Position numbers and translations under genes: made by a program
Part shown: positions 12,945 through 21,559 of the stretch, piece after piece
Layout of the letters: the number at the start of each line of letters is the position of its first letter
How positions within the stretch are numbered: the first letter of the stretch is position 1
Assembly (NCBI RefSeq): GCF_040256395.1
Contig: NZ_CP158299.1
Location: 1,827,501-1,891,500 of the forward strand
Direction: 5' to 3'
DNA: 64,000 nt
Origin: Deinococcus sonorensis KR-87
Lineage (GTDB): Bacteria; Deinococcota; Deinococci; Deinococcales; Deinococcaceae
Notes under the pieces: generated by a model
Told to the model about the DNA's origin: nothing
What the model saw: the letters and a program-made list of their open reading frames with translations, nothing else
The model's database searches: none

Positions 12945-13087
12945 GCTGGCTTTTTACGAAAGTCGTGTTTGAAGAAGCACTTGAGGGAGGCGTCCACCTC
13001 GAAGGAAATACGGGCGCGCGAGCAGGTCACCGGGTCAGACCCGGCACCGTGCACCAGCCAGGGGAACCGAAAGGTTCCTCTTTTTTC
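12945..13087 (+). ncRNA. Structured non-coding RNA with intrinsic terminator, family unknown
   Basis: About 143 nt of folded RNA without a credible reading frame. The ends pair (CTGGCT at 12946-12951 with AGCCAG at 13056-13061). Inside are a hairpin at 12965-12980 (GTGTTT/AAGCAC), one at 12987-13000 (GAGG/CCTC) and an irregular hairpin at 13022-13052 with core CCGGGT/ACCCGG. The 3' end runs into a strong terminator. The closed multi-arm layout resembles housekeeping or regulatory small RNAs. I compared it by eye with the core motifs of 4.5S/SRP RNA, 6S RNA and several riboswitches and found no convincing match. It could instead be a terminating leader, since a gene follows 220 bp downstream. 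Confidence 0.6.
13061..13087 (+). terminator. Intrinsic terminator of the RNA at 12945
   Basis: GGAACC-GAAA-GGTTCC, extended by a GC and a GU pair, is followed by TCTTTTTTC. This is the best-formed factor-independent terminator in the window. Its first base is also the last base of the closing helix, so the two folds compete slightly. Confidence 0.85.
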
Positions 13088-13194
13088 ATGCTAGTCGAAG
13101 CGACGCCATGTGAGGAACCGGCGCAGGAAACGCCTTTGTTAATAGGGTCACGTTTCGGCTTCAAATAGTAAGAGTTTCTTAAGAGCAGTACCTT

Positions 13195-13200
13195 TACCCT
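13195..13200 (+). promoter_or_regulatory. Candidate -10 box for the solute-binding protein gene
   Basis: TACCCT lies 110 bp before the ATG at 13311. The leader it would give contains a 6-bp inverted repeat (CCCTGA 13197-13202, TCAGGG 13224-13229). DNA from 13088 to 13310 has no gene. Confidence 0.3.
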
Positions 13201-13310
13201 GAGGACATCTCAACGACTGTACGTCAGGGCTGCCCAGGCAGTTCAGGACCATGCTCGTCCCGACTGGGCAGGCGCTGGCGTTTCCGGTCACTTCTGGAGG
13301 GGAAACCAGG

Positions 13311-14105
13311 ATGCCTTCACTTCGTCATGCTCGCTCGATCACCGGTGTCTTCGCCAGAGCTGTTGCCCTGGGTGCTCTCCTGCTTGGCCCAGGGCAGGGC
13401 GCCAGCCTCAGCCAGATTCAGTCGGGCGGGGTCTTCCGGCTGGCCTTCAGTACGCCACATCCGCCGCTGATTGCGCAGGAGGACGGTGCCTTCAACGGCT
13501 TTGCGGTTGAGCTGATCTCGCTGCTGGCCCGCCAGATGCAGGTTCGCACCGTCACGTGGCAGCGGGTGGGCACGCCGGAACTGCTGGTGCAGGGCCTGCA
13601 GAACAAGGCGTACGACGCCGTCATCGACACCCGCCTGCCTCAGCCGCTCGGCGGCGTCAACCTCACCAAGCCGATCGCGTGTGGCGGCGGCGTGATTCTG
13701 GCGCGTCCGGGCGGTCCCACGCAGGAGCAGGACCTGAAGGGCAAGCGCATCGCCGTGGTGACCGGCAGCAGCTACTTCTACTACGTCCGCAACCTGCCGT
13801 TCGACAAGAAGATCAGTGCCTTCTCGGACGACGCCCAGGCGCTGATCAGCTTTCTGGCCGGCGCGGTTGACGTGCTGGTCACTGACCGGTATGCGGCCCT
13901 GAAGATGTACAAGCAGGCCGGTGACAAGCGGGTGCAGGTGAGCCCGCTGCTGTGGTCGCAGGACATCGACATCGTGGTGACGAACAGCGACGACAAGGAA
14001 ATCCTGTCGGCGCTCAACGCCGGCCTGAAAAAACTACAGAAGGATGGCACCTACGCCAAACTGAGCCAGAAACACTTCGGCCAGGACGTCAGCTGCGTGC
14101 TGTAA
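13311..14105 (+). CDS. Family 3 solute-binding protein, amino-acid ABC transporter type
   Basis: A 264-residue periplasmic binding protein. The ATG at 13311 follows GGAGGGG at normal distance. The longer frame from 13251 would place the signal peptide inside the protein. The signal peptide is at residues about 1-30 (GALLLGPGQGASL). Two-lobe family 3 features follow: FRLAFSTPHPPLIAQEDG, FNGFAVELISLLARQM, YDAVIDTRLPQPL in lobe 1 and DLKGKRIAVVTGSSYFYYV at the start of lobe 2. The usual Arg that grips the amino-acid carboxylate is not obvious, so the ligand is open. No permease or ATPase gene adjoins it, so it is an orphan that must use another transporter or act as a sensor. Confidence 0.85.
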   Translation: MPSLRHARSITGVFARAVALGALLLGPGQGASLSQIQSGGVFRLAFSTPHPPLIAQEDGAFNGFAVELISLLARQMQVRTVTWQRVGTPELLVQGLQNKAYDAVIDTRLPQPLGGVNLTKPIACGGGVILARPGGPTQEQDLKGKRIAVVTGSSYFYYVRNLPFDKKISAFSDDAQALISFLAGAVDVLVTDRYAALKMYKQAGDKRVQVSPLLWSQDIDIVVTNSDDKEILSALNAGLKKLQKDGTYAKLSQKHFGQDVSCVL

Positions 14106-14160
14106 CGCTCGGGCAGGACGGGCAGTTGGAGCAGGGCTGCCATAGTCCAGCTGGGGGTGT

Positions 14161-14676
14161 TCAACCGCCGCCCCCCAACCGGCCCAGCCACACGCCCACC
14201 CCGAACACCACTGCGCCGCCCACGATCACCTGCATGACCGTCTGCGGCAGCGGGCTGCGCATGTAGCGGTAGCGGATAAACGAGATGGCCAGCAGCTCCA
14301 CCAGCACCACCACGTAGGCGAGCGTCAGGGCGGTGTGCAGGTTTGGCAGCAGGAAGGGGAGGGTGTGCAGCATGCCGCCCAGCACGGTGGCCAGACCGGT
14401 GATGATGCCGCGGGTGGTGGGATGCCCGCGCCCCGAGACCTTGCCGTCGTCGCTGAGCGCTTCGGCCAGCCCCATGCTGATGCCGGCTCCCACGCTGGCC
14501 GCCAGCCCCACAAAGAACGCGTCAATGGGCCGTCCGGTCAGGCCGGCCGTGGCGAACAGGGGCGCCAGGGTGCTGACCGAGCCGTCCATCAGGCCCAGCA
14601 GCGCCGGCTGAATCTTCTGCAACACGAAACTCTGCTCGTGATCCTGCGTCTGGGTGGTGAGCGGCTCCTCGGTCAT
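14161..14676 (-). CDS. VIT/CCC1-like integral membrane protein
   Basis: A 171-residue membrane protein with about four to five hydrophobic segments. The ATG at 14676 follows AAGGTAG, and the longer frame to 14757 has no support. The stretch [20 protein letters not shown] and then [20 protein letters not shown] recall vacuolar iron transporter (VIT1/CCC1) proteins, where a DGLVTTL motif and an SMG.geYLS motif form the metal path. Iron or manganese transport is therefore possible, but the metal ligands are not all apparent and the protein is short. It is divergent from rpmE. Confidence 0.65.
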   Translation of the reverse strand: MTEEPLTTQTQDHEQSFVLQKIQPALLGLMDGSVSTLAPLFATAGLTGRPIDAFFVGLAASVGAGISMGLAEALSDDGKVSGRGHPTTRGIITGLATVLGGMLHTLPFLLPNLHTALTLAYVVVLVELLAISFIRYRYMRSPLPQTVMQVIVGGAVVFGVGVWLGRLGGGG

Positions 14677-14759
14677 GGTTCTTGCTACCTTAACAGGAAG
14701 GATTCTCAATAAGCAAACCGAGTGGTTTGCTCGGAGAGGCGGCGGCCGGTCGAGCATGC

Positions 14760-14765
14760 TATACT
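14760..14765 (+). promoter_or_regulatory. -10 box of rpmE
   Basis: TATACT, 47 bp before the ATG, is a near-consensus box. No good -35 box is seen 16-18 nt upstream. No Fur- or Zur-type palindrome was found nearby. Confidence 0.45.
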
Positions 14766-14812
14766 GTCAAAGTTGCCGACTGACGCACACAGACGTCTCG
14801 GCGGAGGACAGC

Positions 14813-15028
14813 ATGCAGAAAGAGATTCACCCCAAGGCCGTGCCCTGCAAGATCTACTACCAGGGCAAAGTTGTGATGGAAACCCTCTCGACCCGTCCGG
14901 AGATCCACGTGGACGTGTGGAGCGGCGTGCACCCCTTCTGGACCGGCGAGAGCCGCTTCGTGGACACCGAGGGGCGCGTGGACAAGTTCACCAAGCGCTT
15001 CGGCGACAGCTACCGCCGCAAGAAGTAA
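14813..15028 (+). CDS. rpmE: 50S ribosomal protein L31 without zinc cysteines
   Basis: A 71-residue L31 with the family signature IHPK near the start and [18 protein letters not shown] at the end. The ATG follows GCGGAGGACAGC, and TATACT at 14760-14765 is the likely -10 box. Zinc-binding L31 proteins carry two Cys pairs. Here only Cys12 remains and the second pair (around [10 protein letters not shown]) is gone, so this is a zinc-free C-minus form. In many bacteria such forms replace the zinc form when zinc is scarce, but here it may be the only copy. A long hairpin ends the gene. Confidence 0.93.
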   Translation: MQKEIHPKAVPCKIYYQGKVVMETLSTRPEIHVDVWSGVHPFWTGESRFVDTEGRVDKFTKRFGDSYRRKK

Positions 15029-15036
15029 ACGCAGCA

Positions 15037-15079
15037 CAGCAGAGCGGGCCACCCTGATATGGGGTGGCCCGCTCTGCTG
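15037..15079. terminator. Long bidirectional hairpin between rpmE and the RiPP-like peptide gene
   Basis: A perfect 18-bp stem (15037-15054 with 15062-15079) and a 7-nt loop separate convergent genes. It ends 10 nt before the last base of the peptide gene. There is no U-tract on either side. Confidence 0.7.
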
Positions 15080-15088
15080 TATGGGCGC

Positions 15089-15244
15089 TCAGCGGTTGTT
15101 CGGCCCGAACAGCGTCTTGCCCAGCGTGTTGGTCAGGCTGGTGGGCATCACCGAGGTGGCGAGGGTCAGGGCGGACCACTGGCCCAGCGCGACCACCTGA
15201 GGAGCGGTGTAGGCCTTCCGGGGGGCGGCTGTCTGCTGGTTCAT
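15089..15244 (-). CDS. 51-residue peptide with lasso-type RiPP leader motif, orphan
   Basis: A strong AGGAGGT lies 7 nt before the ATG, and TACCCT about 37 nt upstream can serve as the -10 box, so this small gene looks real. Residues 12-27 (YTAPQVVALGQWSALT) match the leader consensus YxxPxLxxxG.....T that lasso-peptide B1 recognition proteins bind. The rest, residues 28-51 (LATSVMPTSLTN then TLGKTLFGPNNR), is rich in Ser and Thr but has no Asp, Glu or Cys. A lasso ring needs Asp or Glu at core position 7-9, so it cannot be an ordinary lasso peptide. No maturation genes lie nearby. Function unknown: perhaps a precursor modified in trans, or a peptide that uses the leader fold otherwise. Confidence 0.7.
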   Translation of the reverse strand: MNQQTAAPRKAYTAPQVVALGQWSALTLATSVMPTSLTNTLGKTLFGPNNR

Positions 15245-15321
15245 GCTGTACCTCCTGCAATGTAGCGGTCCCAGGGTAGCCGCCGGGCCGTTACAGCCCC
15301 GTAAAACGTGGCGGCCCCTGC

Positions 15322-15327
15322 TATTCT
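15322..15327 (+). promoter_or_regulatory. Candidate -10 box of tdk
   Basis: TATTCT ends 10 nt before the tdk ATG, giving a leader of about 3 nt. The CCGGAG between them could also act as a ribosome binding site if transcription starts earlier. Confidence 0.4.
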
Positions 15328-15337
15328 CCGGAGCGTC

Positions 15338-15919
15338 ATGCTCAAGTCTCCTTACCACGGCGGCCACCTGGAGGTGGTCGTCGGTCCGATGTTCAGCGGC
15401 AAGAGCGAGGAACTGATTCGCCGGCTGAACCGCTCGATCATTGCCCGGCAGCAGGTGGCGGTCTTCAAGCCGGCCATCGACGACCGCTATCACGCCGCCC
15501 ACGTCGCCAGCCACTCCGGACAGCTGACCCCAGCACTGGCGGTCGGCAACACCGCCCAGGTCCGGCAGCATCTGGATGCCGGATTGCCGGACGTGGTGGG
15601 CTTCGATGAAGCGCAGTTCTTCGACGCCGGGCTGGTGCCGCTGGCCCTCGAACTGGCCGATCAGGGCGTCCGGGTGGTGCTGGCCGGGCTGGACCTGGAC
15701 TTCCGGGGCGAACCGTTCGGCGTGATGCCGGAGCTGCTGTCGCGGGCCGAGAGCGTCGAGAAGCTGACGGCCATCTGCATGGTCTGTGGCGCGCCTGCCA
15801 CCCGCACGCAGCGCCTGATCGGTGGGCAGCCGGCCCACTACGACGACCCGGTGCTGCTGGTGGGCGCCTCGGAACGCTACGAGGCGCGCTGTAGGGTCCA
15901 CCATGTGGTGATGCGCTGA
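15338..15919 (+). CDS. tdk: Thymidine kinase
   Basis: A 193-residue type II thymidine kinase of the salvage pathway that makes dTMP from thymidine. The P-loop GPMFSGKSEEL is near residues 16-26. The catalytic glutamate is in GFDEAQFF, and LAGLDLDFRGEPFG is the conserved switch region. One zinc pair, CMVCGAPAT, is intact, while the second pair near the C-terminus is reduced (YEARCRVHH with a single Cys and His residues). The ATG at 15338 was preferred to an upstream one at 15308 because homologues begin here and the promoter lies just before it. Confidence 0.94.
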   Translation: MLKSPYHGGHLEVVVGPMFSGKSEELIRRLNRSIIARQQVAVFKPAIDDRYHAAHVASHSGQLTPALAVGNTAQVRQHLDAGLPDVVGFDEAQFFDAGLVPLALELADQGVRVVLAGLDLDFRGEPFGVMPELLSRAESVEKLTAICMVCGAPATRTQRLIGGQPAHYDDPVLLVGASERYEARCRVHHVVMR

Positions 15920-15931
15920 CCGCACAGCAAA

Positions 15932-15958
15932 AGGGGGCCAGATAACTTCCGGCCCCCT
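15932..15958 (-). terminator. Terminator of the DEAD-box helicase gene, shared with tdk
   Basis: AGGGGGCC pairs with GGCCCCCT across an 11-nt loop. Read on the minus strand it is followed by TTTTGCTG, so it is best as the helicase terminator, though tdk may use the same stem. Confidence 0.7.
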
Positions 15959-15978
15959 CTGTTCAGGAAGATCAGGTG

Positions 15979-17763
15979 TTAGCGGCGCTCGTCGTCGCGC
16001 GGACGGAACTCGCGGTCGCTGAAGTCGCTGCGGCCACGGCCCGAGTCGCGGCTGCCGCTGTCACGGCCCTGACCACCGAAGCGGCTGCTGCGGTTGCCGC
16101 CGTCCCGGCTGCCGCCGCCACGGTTGCCCTGGTAGCCGCCACCGCCACTGTTGCCGTAGCTGCGACCACGGCCGCCGCCATCACGGTCACGGAAGCCGCC
16201 CTGACGCTCGCGCACCTCCTGCAGTTCCGGCAGCTCGTCGGGAATGCTCACCTCGACCTCGCCGTCCAGCGGGGAGAGCTTCAGCAGCTGCTGGGCCACC
16301 TCGGCCGGCACGTCGGCCACGGCGGCGTTGCCGCTCTGGCTCAGGCGCACCTTGCCCAGGTTGCGGCTCTCGATGTTGGTGGACCGCGCGATCAGGGCCA
16401 CGGTGCGCGGCACGCTCATGCGGTTGCCTTCCAGCATCACGGCCACCACGCCCTCCTCGCCACTCAGCAGGCTGACGCTGCGGGTCGGCTGGGTCGCGCC
16501 GCTGATGCGGGCCAGGGCGCGGCTCAGCGCCTCCAGACCCAGCTCACTGAACAGCCGCTCGGCTTCCGCCTGGAACGGCTCGGCGTACTGGGCCTCCACG
16601 CTCCGCACCTGATCGGCAGCGGCGCGGCTGCTGGCGTCGCGCACCTCCTTGGGGGTGGGGTGGCCGCGCTCCTGGAAGTGCACGCCGGTGGCGTGTTCCA
16701 GGTTGCGCAGGTCGCGCAGCTCGCGGTCGCCGTACAGCACGATGGCGGTGCCGGTGCGGCCCGCCCGGCCGGTGCGGCCGCTGCGGTGCACGTAGCTTTC
16801 CGGGTCCTGCGGCAGGTGGTACTGCACCACCAGGTCCACTTCCGGAATGTCCAGGCCGCGCGCGGCCACGTCGGTGGCCACCAGCACGCGCACCCGGCCG
16901 GCGCGGAAGGCGCCCAGCGCCCGCTCGCGCTGGCTCTGGGCCAGGTCGCCGTGCAGCGCCTCGGCTTCCAGGCCGCGGTGGATCAGCTCCATCGCCAGCT
17001 CGTCCACCTCGCGCTTGGTGCGGGTGAAGATGATGGCGCGCTCGGGGTTGTAGATGGTCAGCAGGTCGGCCAGCAGGCGGGTGCGGGTGCGCCCGGCGCG
17101 GATCTTGAGGTGCTCCACGCTGGTGGCGGCCTGCATGCGGCTCTCGCCCACCAGGTCCACCGTCAGCGGGTTGTCCAGGTAGTTGCGGGCCAGGCGGGCC
17201 AGCCCGTCGGGGATGGTCGCGCTGAACAGCAGCGTCTGGCGCTCCTTGGGGGTGGCGGCCAGGATGCTCTCGATGGCCTCGGCGAAGCCCACCGACAGCA
17301 TCTCGTCGGCCTCGTCCAGCACCGCGAACTGCACGTCGTCCAGGCGGAGGTTGCCGCGCTCGATGTGGTCGATGATGCGCCCGGGGGTGCCCACCACGAT
17401 GTCCACGCCGCGCATCAGGGCCTTCTCCTGCGGGCCGTAGGCGGCGCCACCGTAGATGGTCAGGATTTCAAAGCCGGGGCCGCTCTTGGAGAATTCCTCC
17501 GAGACCTGCTTGGCCAGCTCGCGGGTAGGCGCCATGATGATGGCGCGCGGCGAACGGCCACGTTCACGGCTGGGGGTCAGCTTGCTCAGGATCGGCAGCG
17601 CGAAGGCCAGCGTCTTGCCGGTGCCGGTGCGGGCGCGCCCGATCAGGTCGCGGCCCTGCAGGGTGAAGGGGAGCGTCTGCTCCTGGATGGGGGAGGCTTC
17701 GAGAATGCCGCGTGCGGCCAGCAGGTCGCTCAGCTCAGGGCTGACGAGTTCAGTAAACTGCAT
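15979..17763 (-). CDS. DEAD-box RNA helicase with RGG-rich tail
   Basis: A 594-residue helicase that unwinds RNA duplexes, probably in ribosome assembly, mRNA turnover or cold adaptation. The ATG at 17763 follows an AAAGGA site. Motif I ARTGTGKT is at residues 44-51, followed by PTRELA, DEAD (AVLDEADEML), SAT (LFSATIP), ARGLDIP and HRSGRTGR. A DbpA/CsdA-like RNA-binding domain spans roughly 440-520. The last 75 residues are a Gly, Arg, Ser and Asp repeat tail (GRGRSYGNSGGGGYQ type) expected to be disordered and to bind RNA or promote condensates. Convergent with tdk. Confidence 0.95.
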   Translation of the reverse strand: MQFTELVSPELSDLLAARGILEASPIQEQTLPFTLQGRDLIGRARTGTGKTLAFALPILSKLTPSRERGRSPRAIIMAPTRELAKQVSEEFSKSGPGFEILTIYGGAAYGPQEKALMRGVDIVVGTPGRIIDHIERGNLRLDDVQFAVLDEADEMLSVGFAEAIESILAATPKERQTLLFSATIPDGLARLARNYLDNPLTVDLVGESRMQAATSVEHLKIRAGRTRTRLLADLLTIYNPERAIIFTRTKREVDELAMELIHRGLEAEALHGDLAQSQRERALGAFRAGRVRVLVATDVAARGLDIPEVDLVVQYHLPQDPESYVHRSGRTGRAGRTGTAIVLYGDRELRDLRNLEHATGVHFQERGHPTPKEVRDASSRAAADQVRSVEAQYAEPFQAEAERLFSELGLEALSRALARISGATQPTRSVSLLSGEEGVVAVMLEGNRMSVPRTVALIARSTNIESRNLGKVRLSQSGNAAVADVPAEVAQQLLKLSPLDGEVEVSIPDELPELQEVRERQGGFRDRDGGGRGRSYGNSGGGGYQGNRGGGSRDGGNRSSRFGGQGRDSGSRDSGRGRSDFSDREFRPRDDERR

Positions 17764-17994
17764 GTGTGTCCTTTCCGGGGGTGTGCGTCCGGCGAACATC
17801 ACGCTGCCTTGCATCACTCGTCAGCTGCACTCACTGGCGTGCCGCGAACCGGAACTTTAACCCCGTGGAGCCGCGCCTGCCTGTCGGCGGGCGCGTCGTT
17901 GGTCAGCTATGTCGCTGACACCAAGTAAAGAGTATACAGGAATTTCGCCCCGCTGCCTAGGCGCGCAGTGAGGAGATGAAGAGCCGGGGGCGCT

Positions 17995-18378
17995 TCAGGA
18001 GGCCACCACAGCCGGCGCTTCCACGCACTCGGCGGGCGCCTCGAGCTTCGGGTCGCTGCCCAGGTGCGCCCGGCCCCAGGTATCGATGGCGGTGATGACA
18101 CTCTGCAGTTCCTGGCCGCTGTGGGTCAGGCTGTAGATGCTGCGGGCCAGTTTGCCGGCCATCTCCGCGTCGGTGCTCTTGCGGATGACGCCCAGCGTTT
18201 CCAGCTGTTCGAGGCGTTGCGTGAGGGTAGCGCTGTTGCATCCGCCAACGGCCCGAGCCAGCTCGTTAAAGCCCTTGTTGCCGTCCAGCAGGGCGCGGAC
18301 GATATGCAGCACCCACTTCTCCTGCAACACCCCGATGGCCCGGTAGACCGGACAGAACCCTTCAGGATGTTGTGTCAT
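17995..18378 (-). CDS. HxlR-family transcriptional regulator
   Basis: A 127-residue winged-helix regulator. The conserved N-terminal Cys and Trp are in CPVYRAIGVLQEKWVLHIV. The recognition region LARAVGGCNSATLTQRLEQL and the wing GVIRKSTD follow. HxlR proteins often sense aldehydes, quinones or oxidants through that Cys and control a neighbouring reductase. Here the nitroreductase is divergent, about 90 bp away, and is the obvious target. TATAGT lies 6 nt before the ATG, so the mRNA is probably leaderless. The last 25 residues, rich in Ala, Glu and Pro, form a tail beyond the family core. Confidence 0.88.
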   Translation of the reverse strand: MTQHPEGFCPVYRAIGVLQEKWVLHIVRALLDGNKGFNELARAVGGCNSATLTQRLEQLETLGVIRKSTDAEMAGKLARSIYSLTHSGQELQSVITAIDTWGRAHLGSDPKLEAPAECVEAPAVVAS

Positions 18379-18384
18379 GACCCC

Positions 18385-18390
18385 ACTATA
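18385..18390 (-). promoter_or_regulatory. -10 box of the HxlR regulator gene (leaderless type)
   Basis: TATAGT on the minus strand is followed by 6 nt (GGGGTC) and the ATG. Confidence 0.55.
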
Positions 18391-18430
18391 CGCCCCTGTC
18401 CTGGCGTGAATCTATCACTTCTTACATTGC

Positions 18431-18458
18431 TTGACTTTTTAAACCAGTTGAGTAATTA
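18431..18458 (+). promoter_or_regulatory. Promoter of the nitroreductase gene
   Basis: TTGACT (18431-18436) and TAATTA (18453-18458) are separated by 16 nt. Transcription would start around 18465-18467, at the second in-frame ATG. The divergent HxlR promoter is 41 nt away, and the AT-rich DNA between them is the likely operator region. Confidence 0.55.
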
Positions 18459-18466
18459 TGTTGTTC

Positions 18467-19090
<624 letters not shown>

Positions 19091-19105
19091 TCCCAGCCCA
19101 ATAGC

Positions 19106-19133
19106 AGGCCCGGACCCACAGCGGTCCGGGCCT
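19106..19133. terminator. Bidirectional hairpin between nitroreductase and metal transporter genes
   Basis: AGGCCCGGACC pairs perfectly with GGTCCGGGCCT around a 6-nt loop between convergent genes. On the plus strand a mildly T-rich stretch (CGTTCGTTGTT) follows. Confidence 0.7.
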
Positions 19134-19148
19134 CGTTCGTTGTTGGGT

Positions 19149-19964
19149 TCAGTCGCTGCGGCGGCCGCGCAGCGTCAGGGCCAGCAGAAACATGGCCGTG
19201 TTGACCAGCACGATGGTCGGGCCGGCGGCCGTGTTGAGGTAGTACGAGAGGTACAGCCCCACCACGCCGCACACCGTGCCCAGCACCGCCGCCACCGCCA
19301 CCATGCGCGTCAGGCTCGGCGCATACAGCCGGGCGGCGGCCGCGCTGGTGATCAGCAGGCTGACGCTGAGGGTGGTGCCGACCAGCTGTACCGTCAGCAC
19401 CACCACCAGCCCCACCAGCACCAGCAGCAGGTTGTTGAGGCGTCGCACCGGCAGGCCCACCGCCCGCGCCTCGGTGGGGTCGAAACTGACCAGCAGCAGC
19501 TCCTTCTGCACGGCCCACAACACCGCCGCCACCAGCGCCGTGACCAGCACGGTCGCCCACAGGTCGCCGCTGGTCACGCCCAGCGGATTGCCGATCAGGA
19601 AATTGGCCAGGTCGGTGGTGTAGGTGGGGGCGCGGCTCAGCAGGGTGATGCCCAGCGCGAACATGCCCACGAAGACGATGCCGATGGCGCTGTCCTGCTT
19701 GAGCCCGCTGCGCTGCGACACGAAGCCGATGCCCAGCGCCGTCAGGATCGCCGCCACCACCGCGCCCAGCAGCAGGTTGACATGCAGCAGGAAGGCCCCG
19801 ACGATGCCGGGCAGGACCGCGTGGCTCATCGCGTCTCCGATATAGGACAGCCCGCGCAGCACCACCCACACGCCCACCAGGGCGCACAGCACGCTGACCA
19901 GACTCACGCCGGCCAGGGCGCGCAGGAAAAAGCCGAACTGCAGTGGATCGAGAAGCGCGTTCAT
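19149..19964 (-). CDS. Cluster A-I metal ABC transporter, permease
   Basis: A 271-residue membrane protein with about eight to nine hydrophobic segments, of the ZnuB/MntB/TroC family that moves Zn, Mn or Fe inward. The conserved [18 protein letters not shown] segment after the first membrane helices and [14 protein letters not shown] segments support this (here [16 protein letters not shown]). The start ATG overlaps the end of the ATPase gene by 4 nt (ATGA), so translation is coupled. Metal choice cannot be read from the permease. In Deinococcus manganese is the metal of special interest. Confidence 0.92.
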   Translation of the reverse strand: MNALLDPLQFGFFLRALAGVSLVSVLCALVGVWVVLRGLSYIGDAMSHAVLPGIVGAFLLHVNLLLGAVVAAILTALGIGFVSQRSGLKQDSAIGIVFVGMFALGITLLSRAPTYTTDLANFLIGNPLGVTSGDLWATVLVTALVAAVLWAVQKELLLVSFDPTEARAVGLPVRRLNNLLLVLVGLVVVLTVQLVGTTLSVSLLITSAAAARLYAPSLTRMVAVAAVLGTVCGVVGLYLSYYLNTAAGPTIVLVNTAMFLLALTLRGRRSD

Positions 19965-20686
19965 GCCTGTGCGTGGCTGTGGCCCAGGTGGCTGCTGGAG
20001 AACGTGGCCTCGACATTGGCGGGCGTGTACACCTGATCCGGCGTGCCCTGCGCCAGCACGGTGCGGTTGACCAGCACCAGCCGGTCACACCAGCGGGCCG
20101 CCGCTTCCAAATCGTGCGTGACCATCACCACGGTGCGGCCTTGATCGGCCTGCTGGCGCAGCAGGGCCATGATCCGCTCCTGGGTGCTGGCGTCCACCCC
20201 GGTCAGCGGCTCGTCCAGCAGCAGCACGCTGGCCTGCCGCGCCAGCATGCGCGCCAGCAGCACCCGCTGGCGCTGGCCACCGGAGAGCGCCTGGATCGGC
20301 CGGTCGCGCAGATCATGGACCTCGGTCTGCTGCAGCGCCTCGGTCACGATGCGGCGGTCCTGGCGGCCCGGCCAGCGCAACCACCCCAGCCGCGCGGTGC
20401 GGCCCATCATGGCGGTGTCCCAGACGGTGACCGGAAAGGCCCAATCCAGCGCCTGCTGCTGCGGCACGTAGGCCACCTGATCACGCAGGCGCGTCTGGCC
20501 CGCCTCCAGCTCAATGCGGCCGCTGGACGGCTCCACCAGCCCCAGCAGGGCCTTGAGCAGCGTGCTCTTGCCGGCGCCGTTGGGGCCGATGATGGCCGTG
20601 AACTGCCCGGCCTCAAAGGTGGTGCTGGCCGCGTCCAGGGCCAGCTGCGCCCCGTAGCGGACGGTCAGGTCATGGACCCGGATCAT
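19961..20686 (-). CDS. Cluster A-I metal ABC transporter, ATPase
   Basis: A 241-residue ABC ATPase. Walker [10 protein letters not shown] is near residues 34-42, the Q-loop [18 protein letters not shown] carries the family-typical DW.FP stretch, the signature is [15 protein letters not shown], Walker B is [12 protein letters not shown], and the switch His is in VTHDLEAA. It ends in a His-containing tail ([12 protein letters not shown]) that could bind metal. It overlaps both neighbours by 4 nt, so the three genes form one tightly coupled operon. Confidence 0.94.
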   Translation of the reverse strand: MIRVHDLTVRYGAQLALDAASTTFEAGQFTAIIGPNGAGKSTLLKALLGLVEPSSGRIELEAGQTRLRDQVAYVPQQQALDWAFPVTVWDTAMMGRTARLGWLRWPGRQDRRIVTEALQQTEVHDLRDRPIQALSGGQRQRVLLARMLARQASVLLLDEPLTGVDASTQERIMALLRQQADQGRTVVMVTHDLEAAARWCDRLVLVNRTVLAQGTPDQVYTPANVEATFSSSHLGHSHAQA

Positions 20687-21552
20687 TTCAGCGCCTTCAT
20701 GATGGTGTCCACGTTATACCGGAAGGCCTTGAGGTAGCTGTCGCCGCTGCTGCCGGGCGCGCCGAGCGCGTCGGTGTAGAGCGGCGGCGCGATCTTCACG
20801 CCCGTCTCCTGGCTGAGCGTCTGGGCCAGCCGGGCATTCACGGTGTTCTCGGTGAAGATGGCGTGCACCCGCTGGGCACGGACTGCCGTGATCAGCCGCG
20901 CCAGCTCCTGCGCCGAGGGTTCCCGCTCGGTGCTGAGGCCCGAGATCACCTCGCCCACGATCTTCAGGCCGTAGCGGTCCGCGAGGTAGTCGAGCGCGTC
21001 ATGATTGGTGACCAGCCGCCGGCTGGCGGGCGGCAGCGAGGCGAACTGTTGACGGGCGTAGCGGTCCAGGGAGTTCAGCTGCCCCACGTAGCGGGCGGCA
21101 TTCTGGGCGTAGGTGGTCTTGCCCGCCGGGTCCAGCCGGGTCAGGGTGGCCTGAACGCGCCGGATGTAGGCGGCGGCGTTCTGGGGGTTCCACCAGGTGT
21201 GCGGATCGTGGCCGCCGTCCGCCGCGCGCAGCTTGACCGCGGCGCTGAGGATGACGGTGGGCACGCCCGGCGCGGCCGCCTGAATACGGGGCAGCCACGG
21301 TTCCAGCCCGGCCCCGTTGATGAACAGCGTTTTGGAGCGGCTCAGGGCGCGGATGTCGCCGGTGGCCGGCGAGAAGGTATGGACGTCGGCGTTGGCCGGG
21401 ACCAGCGTGGTGATCTGGACGCGTGCCCCGCCGACGGCCCGCACCAGATCGGCGATCAAAGAGGTACTGCTGGTCACCTGCAGCGGAACGGCGCCGGCCG
21501 CCCCCAGGCTCAGGCCCAGCAGGGCAGTCAGACGGGCGACAGGGCGGTTCAT
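20683..21552 (-). CDS. Cluster A-I metal ABC transporter, substrate-binding protein (ZnuA/TroA family)
   Basis: A 289-residue exported protein with a signal peptide (residues about 1-21). The metal ligands expected in this fold are present: His in NADVHTFSP, His in HDPHTWWNP, His in [11 protein letters not shown] and an acidic residue in PLYTDALG. The His-rich loop typical of zinc-specific ZnuA is missing, which slightly favours manganese or a mixed preference. It is first in the transporter operon. A Fur-type palindrome overlaps its leaderless promoter, so repression by the upstream Fur-family protein under metal sufficiency is likely. Confidence 0.92.
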   Translation of the reverse strand: MNRPVARLTALLGLSLGAAGAVPLQVTSSTSLIADLVRAVGGARVQITTLVPANADVHTFSPATGDIRALSRSKTLFINGAGLEPWLPRIQAAAPGVPTVILSAAVKLRAADGGHDPHTWWNPQNAAAYIRRVQATLTRLDPAGKTTYAQNAARYVGQLNSLDRYARQQFASLPPASRRLVTNHDALDYLADRYGLKIVGEVISGLSTEREPSAQELARLITAVRAQRVHAIFTENTVNARLAQTLSQETGVKIAPPLYTDALGAPGSSGDSYLKAFRYNVDTIMKALK

Positions 21553-21559
21553 GTCGCTA

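Noticed and set aside
12945..13087. Assigning the structured RNA to the signal recognition particle RNA
   Set aside because: GGGTCAGACCCGG is only loosely like the SRP core. The GGAA tetraloop and the AGCAG partner strand are not in the right places.
15089..15244. Calling the 51-residue peptide a lasso peptide precursor
   Set aside because: The leader fits, but no Asp or Glu is available for the ring and no maturation genes are nearby. It is kept as RiPP-like only.
15976..17928. A 650-codon plus-strand frame opposite the DEAD-box helicase
   Set aside because: It starts as an Ala/Val/Thr repeat that mirrors the RGG tail of the helicase and has no recognisable domain or ribosome site.
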